Shown: piece after piece, positions 1-6,361 of the stretch
How positions within the stretch are numbered: position 1 is the stretch's first letter
Layout of the letters: each line of letters starts with the position of its first letter
Assembly (NCBI GenBank): GCA_937927625.1
Contig: CALBSD010000115.1
Span: 1-7,603, forward strand
Direction of reading: 5' to 3'
Length of the DNA: 7,603 nucleotides
Source of the DNA: an uncultured Actinomycetes bacterium
Lineage (GTDB): Bacteria; Actinomycetota; Acidimicrobiia; Acidimicrobiales; Ilumatobacteraceae
Notes under the pieces: generated by a model
Told to the model about the DNA's origin: nothing
Databases searched by the model: none
Seen by the model: the letters and a program-made list of their open reading frames with translations, nothing else
Made by a program: the position numbers and the translations under genes

Positions 1-1193
1 ACTTCGGGGATGACATCGCCAGCTTTCCGCACAACAACGGTGTCACCAGGGCGCACATCTTTTGCAGCCACCTGATCGCGATTATGCAATGTGGCCTTAC
101 TCACATATGAACCGCCCACAAAAACCTTTTCCAAGTCGGCATATGGCGTTACTCGGCCAGTGCGCCCCACGGACACCTTGATGTCCTTCAGGATGGTGTG
201 CTTCTCTTCGGGTGGGAACTTAAATGCGATGGCCCACCGTGGTGCACGGGACGTGAAGCCCAACTGCTCGCGTTGGCTGAGGTCATCAACCTTGACCACT
301 GCGCCGTCAATTTCGTATCCCAGCTCATGACGATGTTCTTGCCACTTCCGACAGAACGCAACGACATCTTCCAATGAATCAACAACGGTAATTTCTGGGT
401 TCACAGGAAAACCAAGTTCACCAAGGAACTCAAGAGTTGCGTGATGACTGACAAACTCTGGCCCACCGACCACTTCGCCTAATTGATATGACCACAACGA
501 CAAATCTCTTTGCGCTGTGATGGTGGGGTCCTTTTGACGAAGACTTCCAGCACCAGCATTACGTGGATTCACAGGCACGGCGAGAGTGGCACGATTATTT
601 GCAACACGTTGCAGGTTTTCTGCTTCGCGTTCTGCTTTTAACTTTTCGAATGCGGCAGTGGACATGTAGATCTCACCGCGCACTTCAACAACCGCTGGCG
701 CACCCTTGCCCAACTTCTTTGGTAATGAGGAAATAGTTGCCACGTTTGCGGTGACGTCTTCGCCCACCTTGCCATCACCGCGTGTTGCGGCCTGCACCAT
801 CGCACCGTTCTCATATCGAATACTGATGGCAAGACCATCAATCTTGAGCTCGCACACATAACGCACCGGCTGGTCGCCCAGGCCTTTGGTTACGCGGTCC
901 CCCCATGCACGAAGTTCGTCTTCATCCATGGCGTTATCAAGGCTGGTCATCGGCACGGCGTGCACAACAGGGTCAAATGTGGTGACGGCCGCAGCACCCA
1001 CTATCTCGGATGGGCTCTCCGCGTCGACATATTCAGGATGTTCAACTTCAAGGTCTCGCAATTCACGAACCATGAGGTCATATTCGGCATCGCTAATTTC
1101 CGGACTGTCTTGTCCGTAGTACAGATCATTGTGCGTACGGATGTGCGCGCGCAGTTCTTCGATTCTCTTTTTGGGGGAAGGTGTGCGCGCCAT
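1..1193 (-). CDS. ligA: NAD-dependent DNA ligase LigA, N-terminal 397 residues (runs off left edge)
   Basis: The enzyme seals nicks in duplex DNA during replication and repair, using NAD+ to form a ligase-AMP intermediate. Reading the reverse complement from ATG at 1193 gives an unbroken frame to the window edge. The N-terminal Ia region includes NDLYYGQDSPEISDAEYD (about residues 23-40). The adenylation motif CELKIDGLA has the nucleophilic lysine at K117 (E. coli K115). TRGDG follows, then NPRNAGAGSLRQ (from N209), the EIDGAVVKV motif with K301 (E. coli K290), and PRWAIAFKFPPEE. The OB-fold begins with VGRTGRVTP, then SYVSKATLHN and KAGDVIPEV at the edge. The zinc finger, HhH and BRCT domains would lie to the left, outside the window. 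The chosen ATG gives normal spacing to the KIDG motif, and a TAnnnT hexamer sits 7 nt upstream. About 10 extra residues lie between FEK (182-184) and NPRN (209-212) relative to E. coli LigA as I recall it. The MetE-like gene ends 42 bp upstream. Confidence 0.97.
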   Translation of the reverse strand, partial: MARTPSPKKRIEELRAHIRTHNDLYYGQDSPEISDAEYDLMVRELRDLEVEHPEYVDAESPSEIVGAAAVTTFDPVVHAVPMTSLDNAMDEDELRAWGDRVTKGLGDQPVRYVCELKIDGLAISIRYENGAMVQAATRGDGKVGEDVTANVATISSLPKKLGKGAPAVVEVRGEIYMSTAAFEKLKAEREAENLQRVANNRATLAVPVNPRNAGAGSLRQKDPTITAQRDLSLWSYQLGEVVGGPEFVSHHATLEFLGELGFPVNPEITVVDSLEDVVAFCRKWQEHRHELGYEIDGAVVKVDDLSQREQLGFTSRAPRWAIAFKFPPEEKHTILKDIKVSVGRTGRVTPYADLEKVFVGGSYVSKATLHNRDQVAAKDVRPGDTVVVRKAGDVIPE

Positions 1194-1200
1194 TGCCTAC

Positions 1201-1206
1201 AAACTA
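1201..1206 (-). promoter_or_regulatory. Candidate -10 element (TAGTTT) for leaderless ligA transcript
   Basis: On the minus strand TAGTTT is followed by exactly 7 nt (GTAGGCA) and then the ligA ATG. That spacing would put transcription initiation at or next to the A of the start codon. There is no good Shine-Dalgarno sequence before ligA, only a weak TAGG. A -35 match at the usual distance is poor. TAnnnT placed this way is the common actinobacterial leaderless promoter. The element suggests ligA can be transcribed separately from the MetE-like gene upstream. Inferred from sequence only. Confidence 0.45.
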
Positions 1207-1235
1207 CCCAAGGGGTACGGCGCGAAAGATTCTTC

Positions 1236-2276
1236 TTAGCCGAGGGTCAAACGAGACACTGTGGACTCATCGGCCACTTTCTCACTGAGTTTCTGCGCAA
1301 GAGTGAATACGCGTTCTGCAACACCATCGGCATGAGTGCCCAGTCCGCACGCAGGCGTAACGTAACTGTGGCGACGCAATAATTCGGCATCAACTCCAGC
1401 CTGTACTAAGGCACACATTGATTCCATCAGTGCCTTCCACGAACGCTCTGGATTCGCGGAGATAGGGCCATCAGTACGCACTGCACCCCAGGCAATATGG
1501 CCACCATGTGCGAGGTGGTCAGAAATACGACTGGCAGCAACAAGCATTTCTGACATGTCTTCTTGGTTGTTCGCATTTGGCACAGGAACAGAGATGACGT
1601 TCGCACCTGTTGCAAGGAGCACGCCCCAATCGGTGCGAGCACAGCAGTGAAGACCGCTGATGTTGCGTGGCTCAACAGCAGCCAATGCTCCGGAGATGAG
1701 ATCAATGATGTATTCGATACCGACGGGATAGCCCGGTTCTAAAGCTTCGGCCAACGATGGTTCATCTAGGACGATGATTTGTGTGATGTCCCCGCAGATA
1801 CGCGTGACCTCTTCTTCTAATGCAAGTACATGTGAACGAACTGCTTGCAAAGCCAATGGAAATGCAATGCCTGGCTCGAGACCGAGGCGCAACAATGCAG
1901 CACCCAATGTGACAGGGCCCACAAACTGCCACTTCACAGAAGTGACGTTGCGCGTGTTCCGTTGCTGAAAGGTGTCAAGAAACTCTTTCAATGCGCCGTA
2001 CGAATCGGCATTGAGATCCGTCGTGATGAACTGGTCGATATTGAGGTGTGCCACATCAACGCTGATACCGCCGTACTGCCCCACCGAAACGCCTTCGATA
2101 CCCACGAGTGCTTGCGCAATCATTCCTTCAGCCGGCGAGAGGCGTGGCAATGATGGGATGGTGGGGATGTCTGTTGAACTCCACACAAAATCCAGCGCTT
2201 CCGACATACTGCGGTGCGGGAGGCTGCCCACGCCAAAAGTCGCGCCTGGTCGTTCATGCGTCAACTCAGTATTCAT
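1236..2276 (-). CDS. MetE-like single-domain protein (cobalamin-independent methionine synthase C-terminal fold)
   Basis: The 346-residue protein resembles the C-terminal catalytic barrel of MetE, which transfers a methyl group to a zinc-bound thiol; it has no N-terminal MetE domain. The visible signs are GVGSLPHRS near the N-terminus (15-23), FVGPVTLG (118-125), LDEPSLAEAL (170-179), LHCC (209-212) and PACGLGTH (308-315). H210, C212 and C310 fit three MetE zinc ligands (HxC and the late Cys). The fourth expected ligand, a Glu in the strand after HxC, seems to be missing: ANVISVPVPN (225-234) has Pro or Val there. ATG at 2276 is chosen over an in-frame start at 2360 because GGGAGGAGG lies 4 nt before it and homology begins right after. 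A similar protein (Rv3015c) neighbours ligA in M. tuberculosis. It could be a methyltransferase with an unknown donor and acceptor, or a degenerate paralogue; I would not call it metE. Confidence 0.85.
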   Translation of the reverse strand: MNTELTHERPGATFGVGSLPHRSMSEALDFVWSSTDIPTIPSLPRLSPAEGMIAQALVGIEGVSVGQYGGISVDVAHLNIDQFITTDLNADSYGALKEFLDTFQQRNTRNVTSVKWQFVGPVTLGAALLRLGLEPGIAFPLALQAVRSHVLALEEEVTRICGDITQIIVLDEPSLAEALEPGYPVGIEYIIDLISGALAAVEPRNISGLHCCARTDWGVLLATGANVISVPVPNANNQEDMSEMLVAASRISDHLAHGGHIAWGAVRTDGPISANPERSWKALMESMCALVQAGVDAELLRRHSYVTPACGLGTHADGVAERVFTLAQKLSEKVADESTVSRLTLG

Positions 2277-2280
2277 GGTG

Positions 2281-2289
2281 CCTCCTCCC
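2281..2289 (-). promoter_or_regulatory. Strong Shine-Dalgarno sequence of the MetE-like gene
   Basis: The minus strand reads GGGAGGAGG, then CACC, then ATG at 2276. It is nearly fully complementary to the 3' end of 16S rRNA and fixes the start at 2276. It is the only strong ribosome binding site in the window; several neighbours look leaderless or have weak sites. This gene therefore has a real 5' leader, and its promoter must lie further upstream in the divergent spacer. Confidence 0.8.
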
Positions 2290-2310
2290 TGAATTCCTGC
2301 TATTTCGTGT

Positions 2311-2333
2311 ACCCATTGGTAGCACCACGGGGT
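2311..2333. promoter_or_regulatory. Imperfect 23-bp dyad in the divergent spacer (candidate operator)
   Basis: The sequence has the form ACCC-N2-TGGT-N3-ACCA-N2-GGGT, so both 4-bp blocks in each arm are perfectly symmetric about a 3-bp centre. It lies in the 114-bp spacer between the divergent MetE-like and membrane-protein genes. Its left half overlaps a possible extended -10 (TGCTACCAAT, read on the minus strand, 2315-2324) for the MetE-like gene. A repressor bound here could control that gene, possibly both. It could also be chance or fold as a weak hairpin in RNA. The regulator is unknown. Confidence 0.3.
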
Positions 2334-2390
2334 CGACTGATACGAGGCGGGGATGCGCACTTTTGTCCCCTTTTGGGGCAGGCTAGAGAG

Positions 2391-3245
2391 ATGCCAGCAG
2401 CCCCGAAGGTGAACCCCAAGACCGCCATCATCGTCAGCACTTTGGCGGCATGGATCATTCTCGGCATCGCAGCTCCGTGGCAGTCGTTAGCCAATGATCA
2501 TTCCTCTGCAGTTGGCGGAGTATTAATTGGGTGGGGTTGGGCGCTTTTCATCGGCGTTGCAATTGCACTCCTCGTGCCGTCGCCTTTTTCTCTCACTGTT
2601 ACAAAGTGCGCGACACCGCTGATGGCAATCGCGGCATTTATTGCAGCTTCACCTGCTGGCATTTTCGGTTCGTTCGCTGCCTTCATCATCACCTGGTCGG
2701 CATTGTTTGCCGATGTCATGGTCCAAGGAAGCGCTTACGGAGAAGAAACTCGTTTTGCCCTGCGCACACCTGTTCCTTATTGGGCACCCAGTGTTCTCGC
2801 ATGGGCCTTGTTGTCGTGTGGACTCATCGGTGGCTCACTTGTCGTCGCTGCAGCGAACTATGCCGTCGGAGCTCCCCTGCTGGCACTCGGCATTGTGCTT
2901 GCTCGTACGGTTCCGCGCCGTCTCCATCGCTTGTCACGTCGCTGGCTCGTCATCGTCCCTGCCGGCATCGTCGTGCATGATCATCTCGTGCTTGCCGAAA
3001 CCGTGATGAGTATGCGCAGCAAAATATTGTCCATCACAAAGGTAAATGAATCTGGCGAAACTGCCGATTTCACTGGGGGTGTTGCAGGTCCACGAATTGC
3101 CGTACACCTCAACGAAGCGGACAAAGTTGTCCTGTCGAAAATCACGGCAAAGACTCTGGGTACCGTTGATGCACTTCATGTGAAGGCATTTAGTTTTGCT
3201 CCGCGACGCATTGATGTCGCACTTGCTGCCACGAATCAGAAGTAG
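2391..3245 (+). CDS. Multi-pass membrane protein of unknown function with C-terminal soluble domain
   Basis: I do not recognise the family. The 284-residue protein starts at ATG 2391; longer in-frame starts (e.g. 2214) would overlap the MetE-like gene on the other strand. Hydrophobic stretches lie at about 11-30, 41-63, 73-90, 92-110, 133-155 and 157-171, so four to six membrane segments. A strongly basic hinge follows (R172, R176, R177, R180, R183, R184). The last 100 or so residues are soluble and beta-rich, beginning RRWLVIVPAGIVVHDHLVLA, which recalls the opening of bacterial PH-like (DUF304/YdbT-type) domains; that likeness is my inference. By the positive-inside rule the C-terminal domain would be cytoplasmic. 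There is no clear Shine-Dalgarno (AGAGAG abuts the ATG). It is the lone plus-strand gene inside a block of minus-strand genes, divergent from the MetE-like gene and convergent with mnmA. Codon use looks like that of its neighbours, so I see no sign of recent transfer. Confidence 0.8.
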   Translation: MPAAPKVNPKTAIIVSTLAAWIILGIAAPWQSLANDHSSAVGGVLIGWGWALFIGVAIALLVPSPFSLTVTKCATPLMAIAAFIAASPAGIFGSFAAFIITWSALFADVMVQGSAYGEETRFALRTPVPYWAPSVLAWALLSCGLIGGSLVVAAANYAVGAPLLALGIVLARTVPRRLHRLSRRWLVIVPAGIVVHDHLVLAETVMSMRSKILSITKVNESGETADFTGGVAGPRIAVHLNEADKVVLSKITAKTLGTVDALHVKAFSFAPRRIDVALAATNQK

Positions 3246-3283
3246 TCGTTGCGCCAGTGACCCAGGCGTATTGATACCGGCAA

Positions 3284-4339
3284 CTAGGTCGTGACGATGC
3301 CGCCGCCGAGAACAACCGTGTCATTGGCGTCATAGAACACCACCGTTTGTCCTGGAGCAATACGGCGATTCGGACGCGCCCACACCATGCGGAAACCCTC
3401 ATCTGTATGTTCGATGCGAGCAGCTGAACGTTCGCCATGCGCACTGCCCTGTACCAACACCTCGGTGTTCAGCACGAGGTTTTCGTCTTCGGCGTGTGGC
3501 CACACCATGCCCGTGAGTTTCTCTGACTCAACAAACAAACTGGCTTCATCGCCCACCGTCACGCGGCGCGCAGGCACATCGACCGCAACGACATAACGCT
3601 TGTCGCCACCACCCAAGCCAAGTCCACGGCGCTGTCCCAATGTCACCAGTTCCACCGCAGACACTTCGCCCACTTTTGCACCGGACTGATCAACAACTTC
3701 CGCAGCATTGAACGTGAGGCGTGGTTCAAGGAAACCGGCACGACCAATAGTGGTACCAATGAAGCACACATCTTGACTGTCGGGCTTTGTCGCTGTGCGC
3801 AATCCGAAATCAACACCGAGTTGACGAACATCAGACTTCTGCATAAAGCCCACGGGGAACATCATGTACGCAAGATCTTCACCTGAGAGCATGTGCACTA
3901 CGTAGCTCTGATCTTTCAATGCATCTTCACCACGACCAACGCGCAATACGCCATTGTCATCAACAATGCGTGCGTGATGCCCCGTTGCTACCGCATCAAA
4001 TCCCAATGCACGACCACGCTCAATGAGGCGATCAAACTTCAAATGGCGGTTGCACTCAATGCATGGGTTCGGAGTAGTGCCAGCAACGTGCGAGGCAACA
4101 TACGGATTCACAACATGGTCGTTGAACTCTTCGGAGAAGTTGAACACCAAGTGATCGATGCCCAGTTGTTGCGCAACGCGGCGTGCGTCATCTACATCCG
4201 AAACCGAGCAACAGCCGGTGTCGCTTTCGCCACCCCACAAACGCATGGTGACTCCGACAACGTCATGACCTTGATTACGTAAAACCAACGCCGCAACAGA
4301 TGAGTCAACACCACCCGACATTGCAAGAAGAACTTTCAT
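3284..4339 (-). CDS. mnmA: tRNA-specific 2-thiouridylase MnmA
   Basis: MnmA adenylates C2 of the wobble uridine U34 in tRNAs for Lys, Glu and Gln, then replaces the oxygen with sulfur to give s2U34. The 351-residue length is typical. The N-terminus carries the ATP-binding PP-loop AMSGGVDSSVAA (6-17). NPCIECNRHLKFDRL (91-105) holds C96, matching E. coli C102. ATGHHARI (118-125) follows, and DSQDVCFIG (187-195) holds C192, matching the persulfide-forming E. coli C199. LGQRRGLGLGGG (234-245) leads into the C-terminal beta-barrel domains. The start is ATG at 4339, where homology begins (MKVLLAMSGG); an upstream in-frame start at 4537 would add 66 residues read from within the desulfurase gene. 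The ATG overlaps the desulfurase TGA as ATGA, so translational coupling is likely. The gene ends 38 bp from the converging membrane-protein gene, with no convincing terminator in the gap. Confidence 0.97.
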   Translation of the reverse strand: MKVLLAMSGGVDSSVAALVLRNQGHDVVGVTMRLWGGESDTGCCSVSDVDDARRVAQQLGIDHLVFNFSEEFNDHVVNPYVASHVAGTTPNPCIECNRHLKFDRLIERGRALGFDAVATGHHARIVDDNGVLRVGRGEDALKDQSYVVHMLSGEDLAYMMFPVGFMQKSDVRQLGVDFGLRTATKPDSQDVCFIGTTIGRAGFLEPRLTFNAAEVVDQSGAKVGEVSAVELVTLGQRRGLGLGGGDKRYVVAVDVPARRVTVGDEASLFVESEKLTGMVWPHAEDENLVLNTEVLVQGSAHGERSAARIEHTDEGFRMVWARPNRRIAPGQTVVFYDANDTVVLGGGIVTT

Positions 4340-5499
4340 TTCTTTGCCACCGCACTTAAACGTTCGGCCGCAGCCACTGTTGCATCGATTGCTTTGGCAA
4401 TGTCGGCACTCTTTGTGGTGTGACCCAGACTGAATCGAAGCGAGCCATTGACTCGAGAGCGCGGCACATTCATTGCCGCCAGCACGTGTGAAGGCTCCAT
4501 TGCGCCACTGGCACATGCCGAAGCAGCAGAAACGCACACATTTGCGGTGTCCAAGAGATACAGCACTGATTCGCTTTCCAAACCGTCAAGACATACATGG
4601 GCGGTTCCGGCGATACCAACACCTGGCTGCAACGTAGGAACAGCACAAGGAATTCGTGCAGTGAGTCCAGCAATCAATTCGTCTCGTAATGCACCGAGAC
4701 GTTGCACTTCAACGTCGCGATGCTGATCGGTAAGGGCCAACGCTGTTGCCGTGCCAACAATGCCTGCAACATTGTGCGTGCCACTGCGACGATCACGCTC
4801 TTGTCCACCACCGAGGATGAGCGGCTCAAGATGTACCCCATCGCGAATCACCATCACACCCATTCCCTTTGGTCCACCAAACTTGTGTGCCGAAAGTGTG
4901 AGCACATCAACATGTGGCCAGATAATGCGCAAGTCGAGCCAGCATGCAGCTTGTACTGCATCGGTGTGCAAGATGGCATTTTCTGCACGACCGCGAACGG
5001 CATGCGAGATGTGTTCGAGATCATTGATGGCGCCGGTCTCGTTATTCACGGCCATCACCGACACCACAGAAACATTGGAAAGTCCACCGAGGGTCTCGCG
5101 CACCACATCAGGGCTGAGAGGTCCTTGTTCGGTAACCGGCACAACGACACCGCCAACGTGTTCCACGCAATGCAACACCGCGTGATGTTCCGTTGCAGAA
5201 CACACTGCGACTCCACCAGAGCGACGGACTGTGCCGAGCACTGCGGAGTTCGCACCTTCTGTGCCGCCGCTGGTGAACACGATTTCACCTGGCCGACAAC
5301 CGATGAGTTCCGCAATCTGATCGCGCGCTTCATCAATGGCACGACGCGCCTCACGAGCAAACCGATGTGAACCCGATGGGTTTGCATACATCACATCACC
5401 AAAGGGCTCCATTGCAGCGCGAGCTTCGGGGCGCAACGGAGACGTGGCGGCATGGTCGAGATACACATACTCAGAACCAGGCGCAGATGACGTTGTCAT
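4336..5499 (-). CDS. Cysteine desulfurase (NifS/IscS family, PLP-dependent)
   Basis: This cytoplasmic class V aminotransferase-fold enzyme converts cysteine to alanine, leaving a persulfide on its active-site cysteine for transfer to acceptors. The 387-residue protein shows YLDHAATSPL (13-22), SGGTEGAN (77-84) and ATEHHAVLH (102-110) with the PLP-stacking H105. It also has NNETGAI (152-158), HTDAVQA (178-184), SAHKFGGPKG (203-212) with the PLP-binding lysine K206, RSGTHNVAG (238-246), and SACASGAMEPSHVL (327-340) with catalytic C329. The residues around the catalytic cysteine place it among NifS/IscS-type enzymes rather than SufS. Its 4-nt overlap with mnmA points to tRNA thiolation as a main job, as for Bacillus YrvO-MnmA. 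No iscU, iscA or iscR gene is visible nearby, so a role in Fe-S assembly is not shown. The start at 5499 lacks a Shine-Dalgarno sequence and has TAGCCT 8 nt upstream. I leave the symbol blank because iscS, nifS and yrvO are all used for such genes. Confidence 0.95.
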   Translation of the reverse strand: MTTSSAPGSEYVYLDHAATSPLRPEARAAMEPFGDVMYANPSGSHRFAREARRAIDEARDQIAELIGCRPGEIVFTSGGTEGANSAVLGTVRRSGGVAVCSATEHHAVLHCVEHVGGVVVPVTEQGPLSPDVVRETLGGLSNVSVVSVMAVNNETGAINDLEHISHAVRGRAENAILHTDAVQAACWLDLRIIWPHVDVLTLSAHKFGGPKGMGVMVIRDGVHLEPLILGGGQERDRRSGTHNVAGIVGTATALALTDQHRDVEVQRLGALRDELIAGLTARIPCAVPTLQPGVGIAGTAHVCLDGLESESVLYLLDTANVCVSAASACASGAMEPSHVLAAMNVPRSRVNGSLRFSLGHTTKSADIAKAIDATVAAAERLSAVAKK

Positions 5500-5507
5500 T
5501 GGTTCTT

Positions 5508-5513
5508 AGGCTA
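5508..5513 (-). promoter_or_regulatory. Candidate -10 element (TAGCCT) for leaderless desulfurase-mnmA transcript
   Basis: The minus strand reads TAGCCT, then 8 nt (AAGAACCA), then the ATG at 5499. Initiation 7-8 nt after the hexamer would fall on or next to the start codon. No Shine-Dalgarno sequence is present. At a 17-nt spacer the -35 position (5531-5536) reads CAGTTC on the minus strand, a poor match, and falls between the arms of the inverted repeat at 5523-5542. Inference from sequence only. Confidence 0.45.
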
Positions 5514-5522
5514 CCGATGCGC

Positions 5523-5542
5523 CCACGGGCGAACTGCCGTGG
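5523..5542. promoter_or_regulatory. Inverted repeat CCACGG-N8-CCGTGG in divergent spacer
   Basis: Perfect 6-bp arms flank GCGAACTG. The repeat lies in the 55-bp spacer between the divergent desulfurase and methyltransferase genes. It covers the region where the -35 of the desulfurase promoter would lie, and ends 12 nt before the methyltransferase ATG. It could be an operator controlling one or both genes, or a small hairpin near the methyltransferase start. There is no following T-tract, so it is not a terminator. The binding factor is unknown. Confidence 0.35.
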
Positions 5543-5554
5543 TGGACTATTGGG

Positions 5555-6331
5555 ATGAGCGCTGGCACCAATCCCTTCGGTATTCCTGGATATGACGCCA
5601 CCACATATGGCGAATCCTTCGCTGATGTCTATGACGACTGGTACGCCGACCTCGGCGATGACGACTTCATTGCCTCCGTCGCGACCTCACTTCCCCCTCG
5701 CGATGCGCGCGTTCTCGAGTTGGGCGTTGGCACTGGACGCCTTGTCCGCAGTCTGCGGGCGCTACGCACTGAATACAACGACACTGTCATTGGCATCGAT
5801 ACTTCGGAGGCGATGTTGGATGTTGCTCGTACCGCCCATCTGGGCGCCCCGACAGCACTTCTGAAAATGGACTTCTCAGAGGAAATGCCCGATGGACCCT
5901 TCGACGCAATCTTTGTTGGGTACAACACCCTGTTCAACCTGCCGAACATCGAGGCGATTCAGAAGTGCATGCAGTTGGTGTCGACACACCTTGCGGTTAA
6001 TGCCCAGTTCCATGTTGATGTGGTGAATCCCAGTCCATCTGGTGAGAGCGATCACATGCGCATCCGAACGATGACAACGGGCGAGGTGGTGCTCAGCATT
6101 AGTCGCCACGATGTCGCCGAACAACGCATCACCGGCCAATTCGTACAGTTCACCGATGGACAACACACTCGCTTGCGTCCCTATTCAGTTCGGTACGTGA
6201 ATCCTTCCCAACTTGATGAGTTGGCGCACGAATCTGGCCTGAGATTGGTCACTCGTCACGCCGATGGCAACGGAACACCCATTGCCGATGACTCGCATCG
6301 CCATGTGAGTCGGTACACAAGGGTGCAATAA
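5555..6331 (+). CDS. Class I SAM-dependent methyltransferase, substrate unknown
   Basis: This 258-residue soluble protein has the Rossmann-type methyltransferase fold. The N-terminal TYGESFADVYDDWYADL (17-33) is the usual lead-in helix of this superfamily. Motif I is RVLELGVGTGRL (52-63), which binds SAM. GIDTSEAML (80-88) carries the acidic D82 expected to contact the SAM ribose. LLKMDFSEEMP (102-112) and PFDAIFVGYNTLFNL (115-129) form the next strands. The C-terminal half (about 150-258) is beta-rich with no substrate motif I can name. The ATG at 5555 is the only plausible start before motif I; it has no clear Shine-Dalgarno, and TATTGG immediately upstream is too close to be a leaderless -10. 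The gene is divergent from the desulfurase and is followed after 58 bp by the GalT-family gene, which may have its own promoter. The acceptor (small molecule, glycan or other) cannot be told from the sequence. Confidence 0.88.
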   Translation: MSAGTNPFGIPGYDATTYGESFADVYDDWYADLGDDDFIASVATSLPPRDARVLELGVGTGRLVRSLRALRTEYNDTVIGIDTSEAMLDVARTAHLGAPTALLKMDFSEEMPDGPFDAIFVGYNTLFNLPNIEAIQKCMQLVSTHLAVNAQFHVDVVNPSPSGESDHMRIRTMTTGEVVLSISRHDVAEQRITGQFVQFTDGQHTRLRPYSVRYVNPSQLDELAHESGLRLVTRHADGNGTPIADDSHRHVSRYTRVQ

Positions 6332-6361
6332 CCAAACACTTGGTGAACTCCACCCATTCGT

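Noticed and set aside
960..1382. 140-residue plus-strand open frame spanning the ligA start and the end of the MetE-like gene
   Set aside because: It is antisense to two well-supported genes, has no ribosome site I could see and resembles no protein I know.
2277..2360. 28-residue N-terminal extension of the MetE-like protein
   Set aside because: It would translate through the strong GGGAGGAGG site at 2281-2289 and the dyad; the start at 2276 is better supported.
2367..2378. CCCCTTTTGGGG hairpin just upstream of the membrane-protein gene
   Set aside because: A 4-bp stem is too short to call a terminator or operator, and the position 12 nt before the ATG gives no added support.
2214..2390. 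59-residue N-terminal extension of the membrane protein
   Set aside because: It would overlap the divergent MetE-like coding region and cover the shared promoter spacer; the hydrophobic protein proper starts at 2391.
3246..3283. Possible bidirectional terminator between the converging membrane-protein and mnmA genes
   Set aside because: GTTGC/GCAAC (3248-3252, 3280-3284) and CGCC/GGCG arms exist but are short with long loops, and there is no T-tract on either side.
4340..4537. 66-residue N-terminal extension of MnmA
   Set aside because: The stretch is out of frame within the desulfurase C-terminus and encodes the catalytic region there; MnmA homology starts at MKVLLAMSGG from 4339.
4702..5370. 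222-residue open frame on the plus strand opposite the desulfurase gene
   Set aside because: It lies wholly antisense to a gene with complete catalytic motifs, and its translation is rich in Cys, His and Thr with no recognisable domain. It is a codon-bias shadow.
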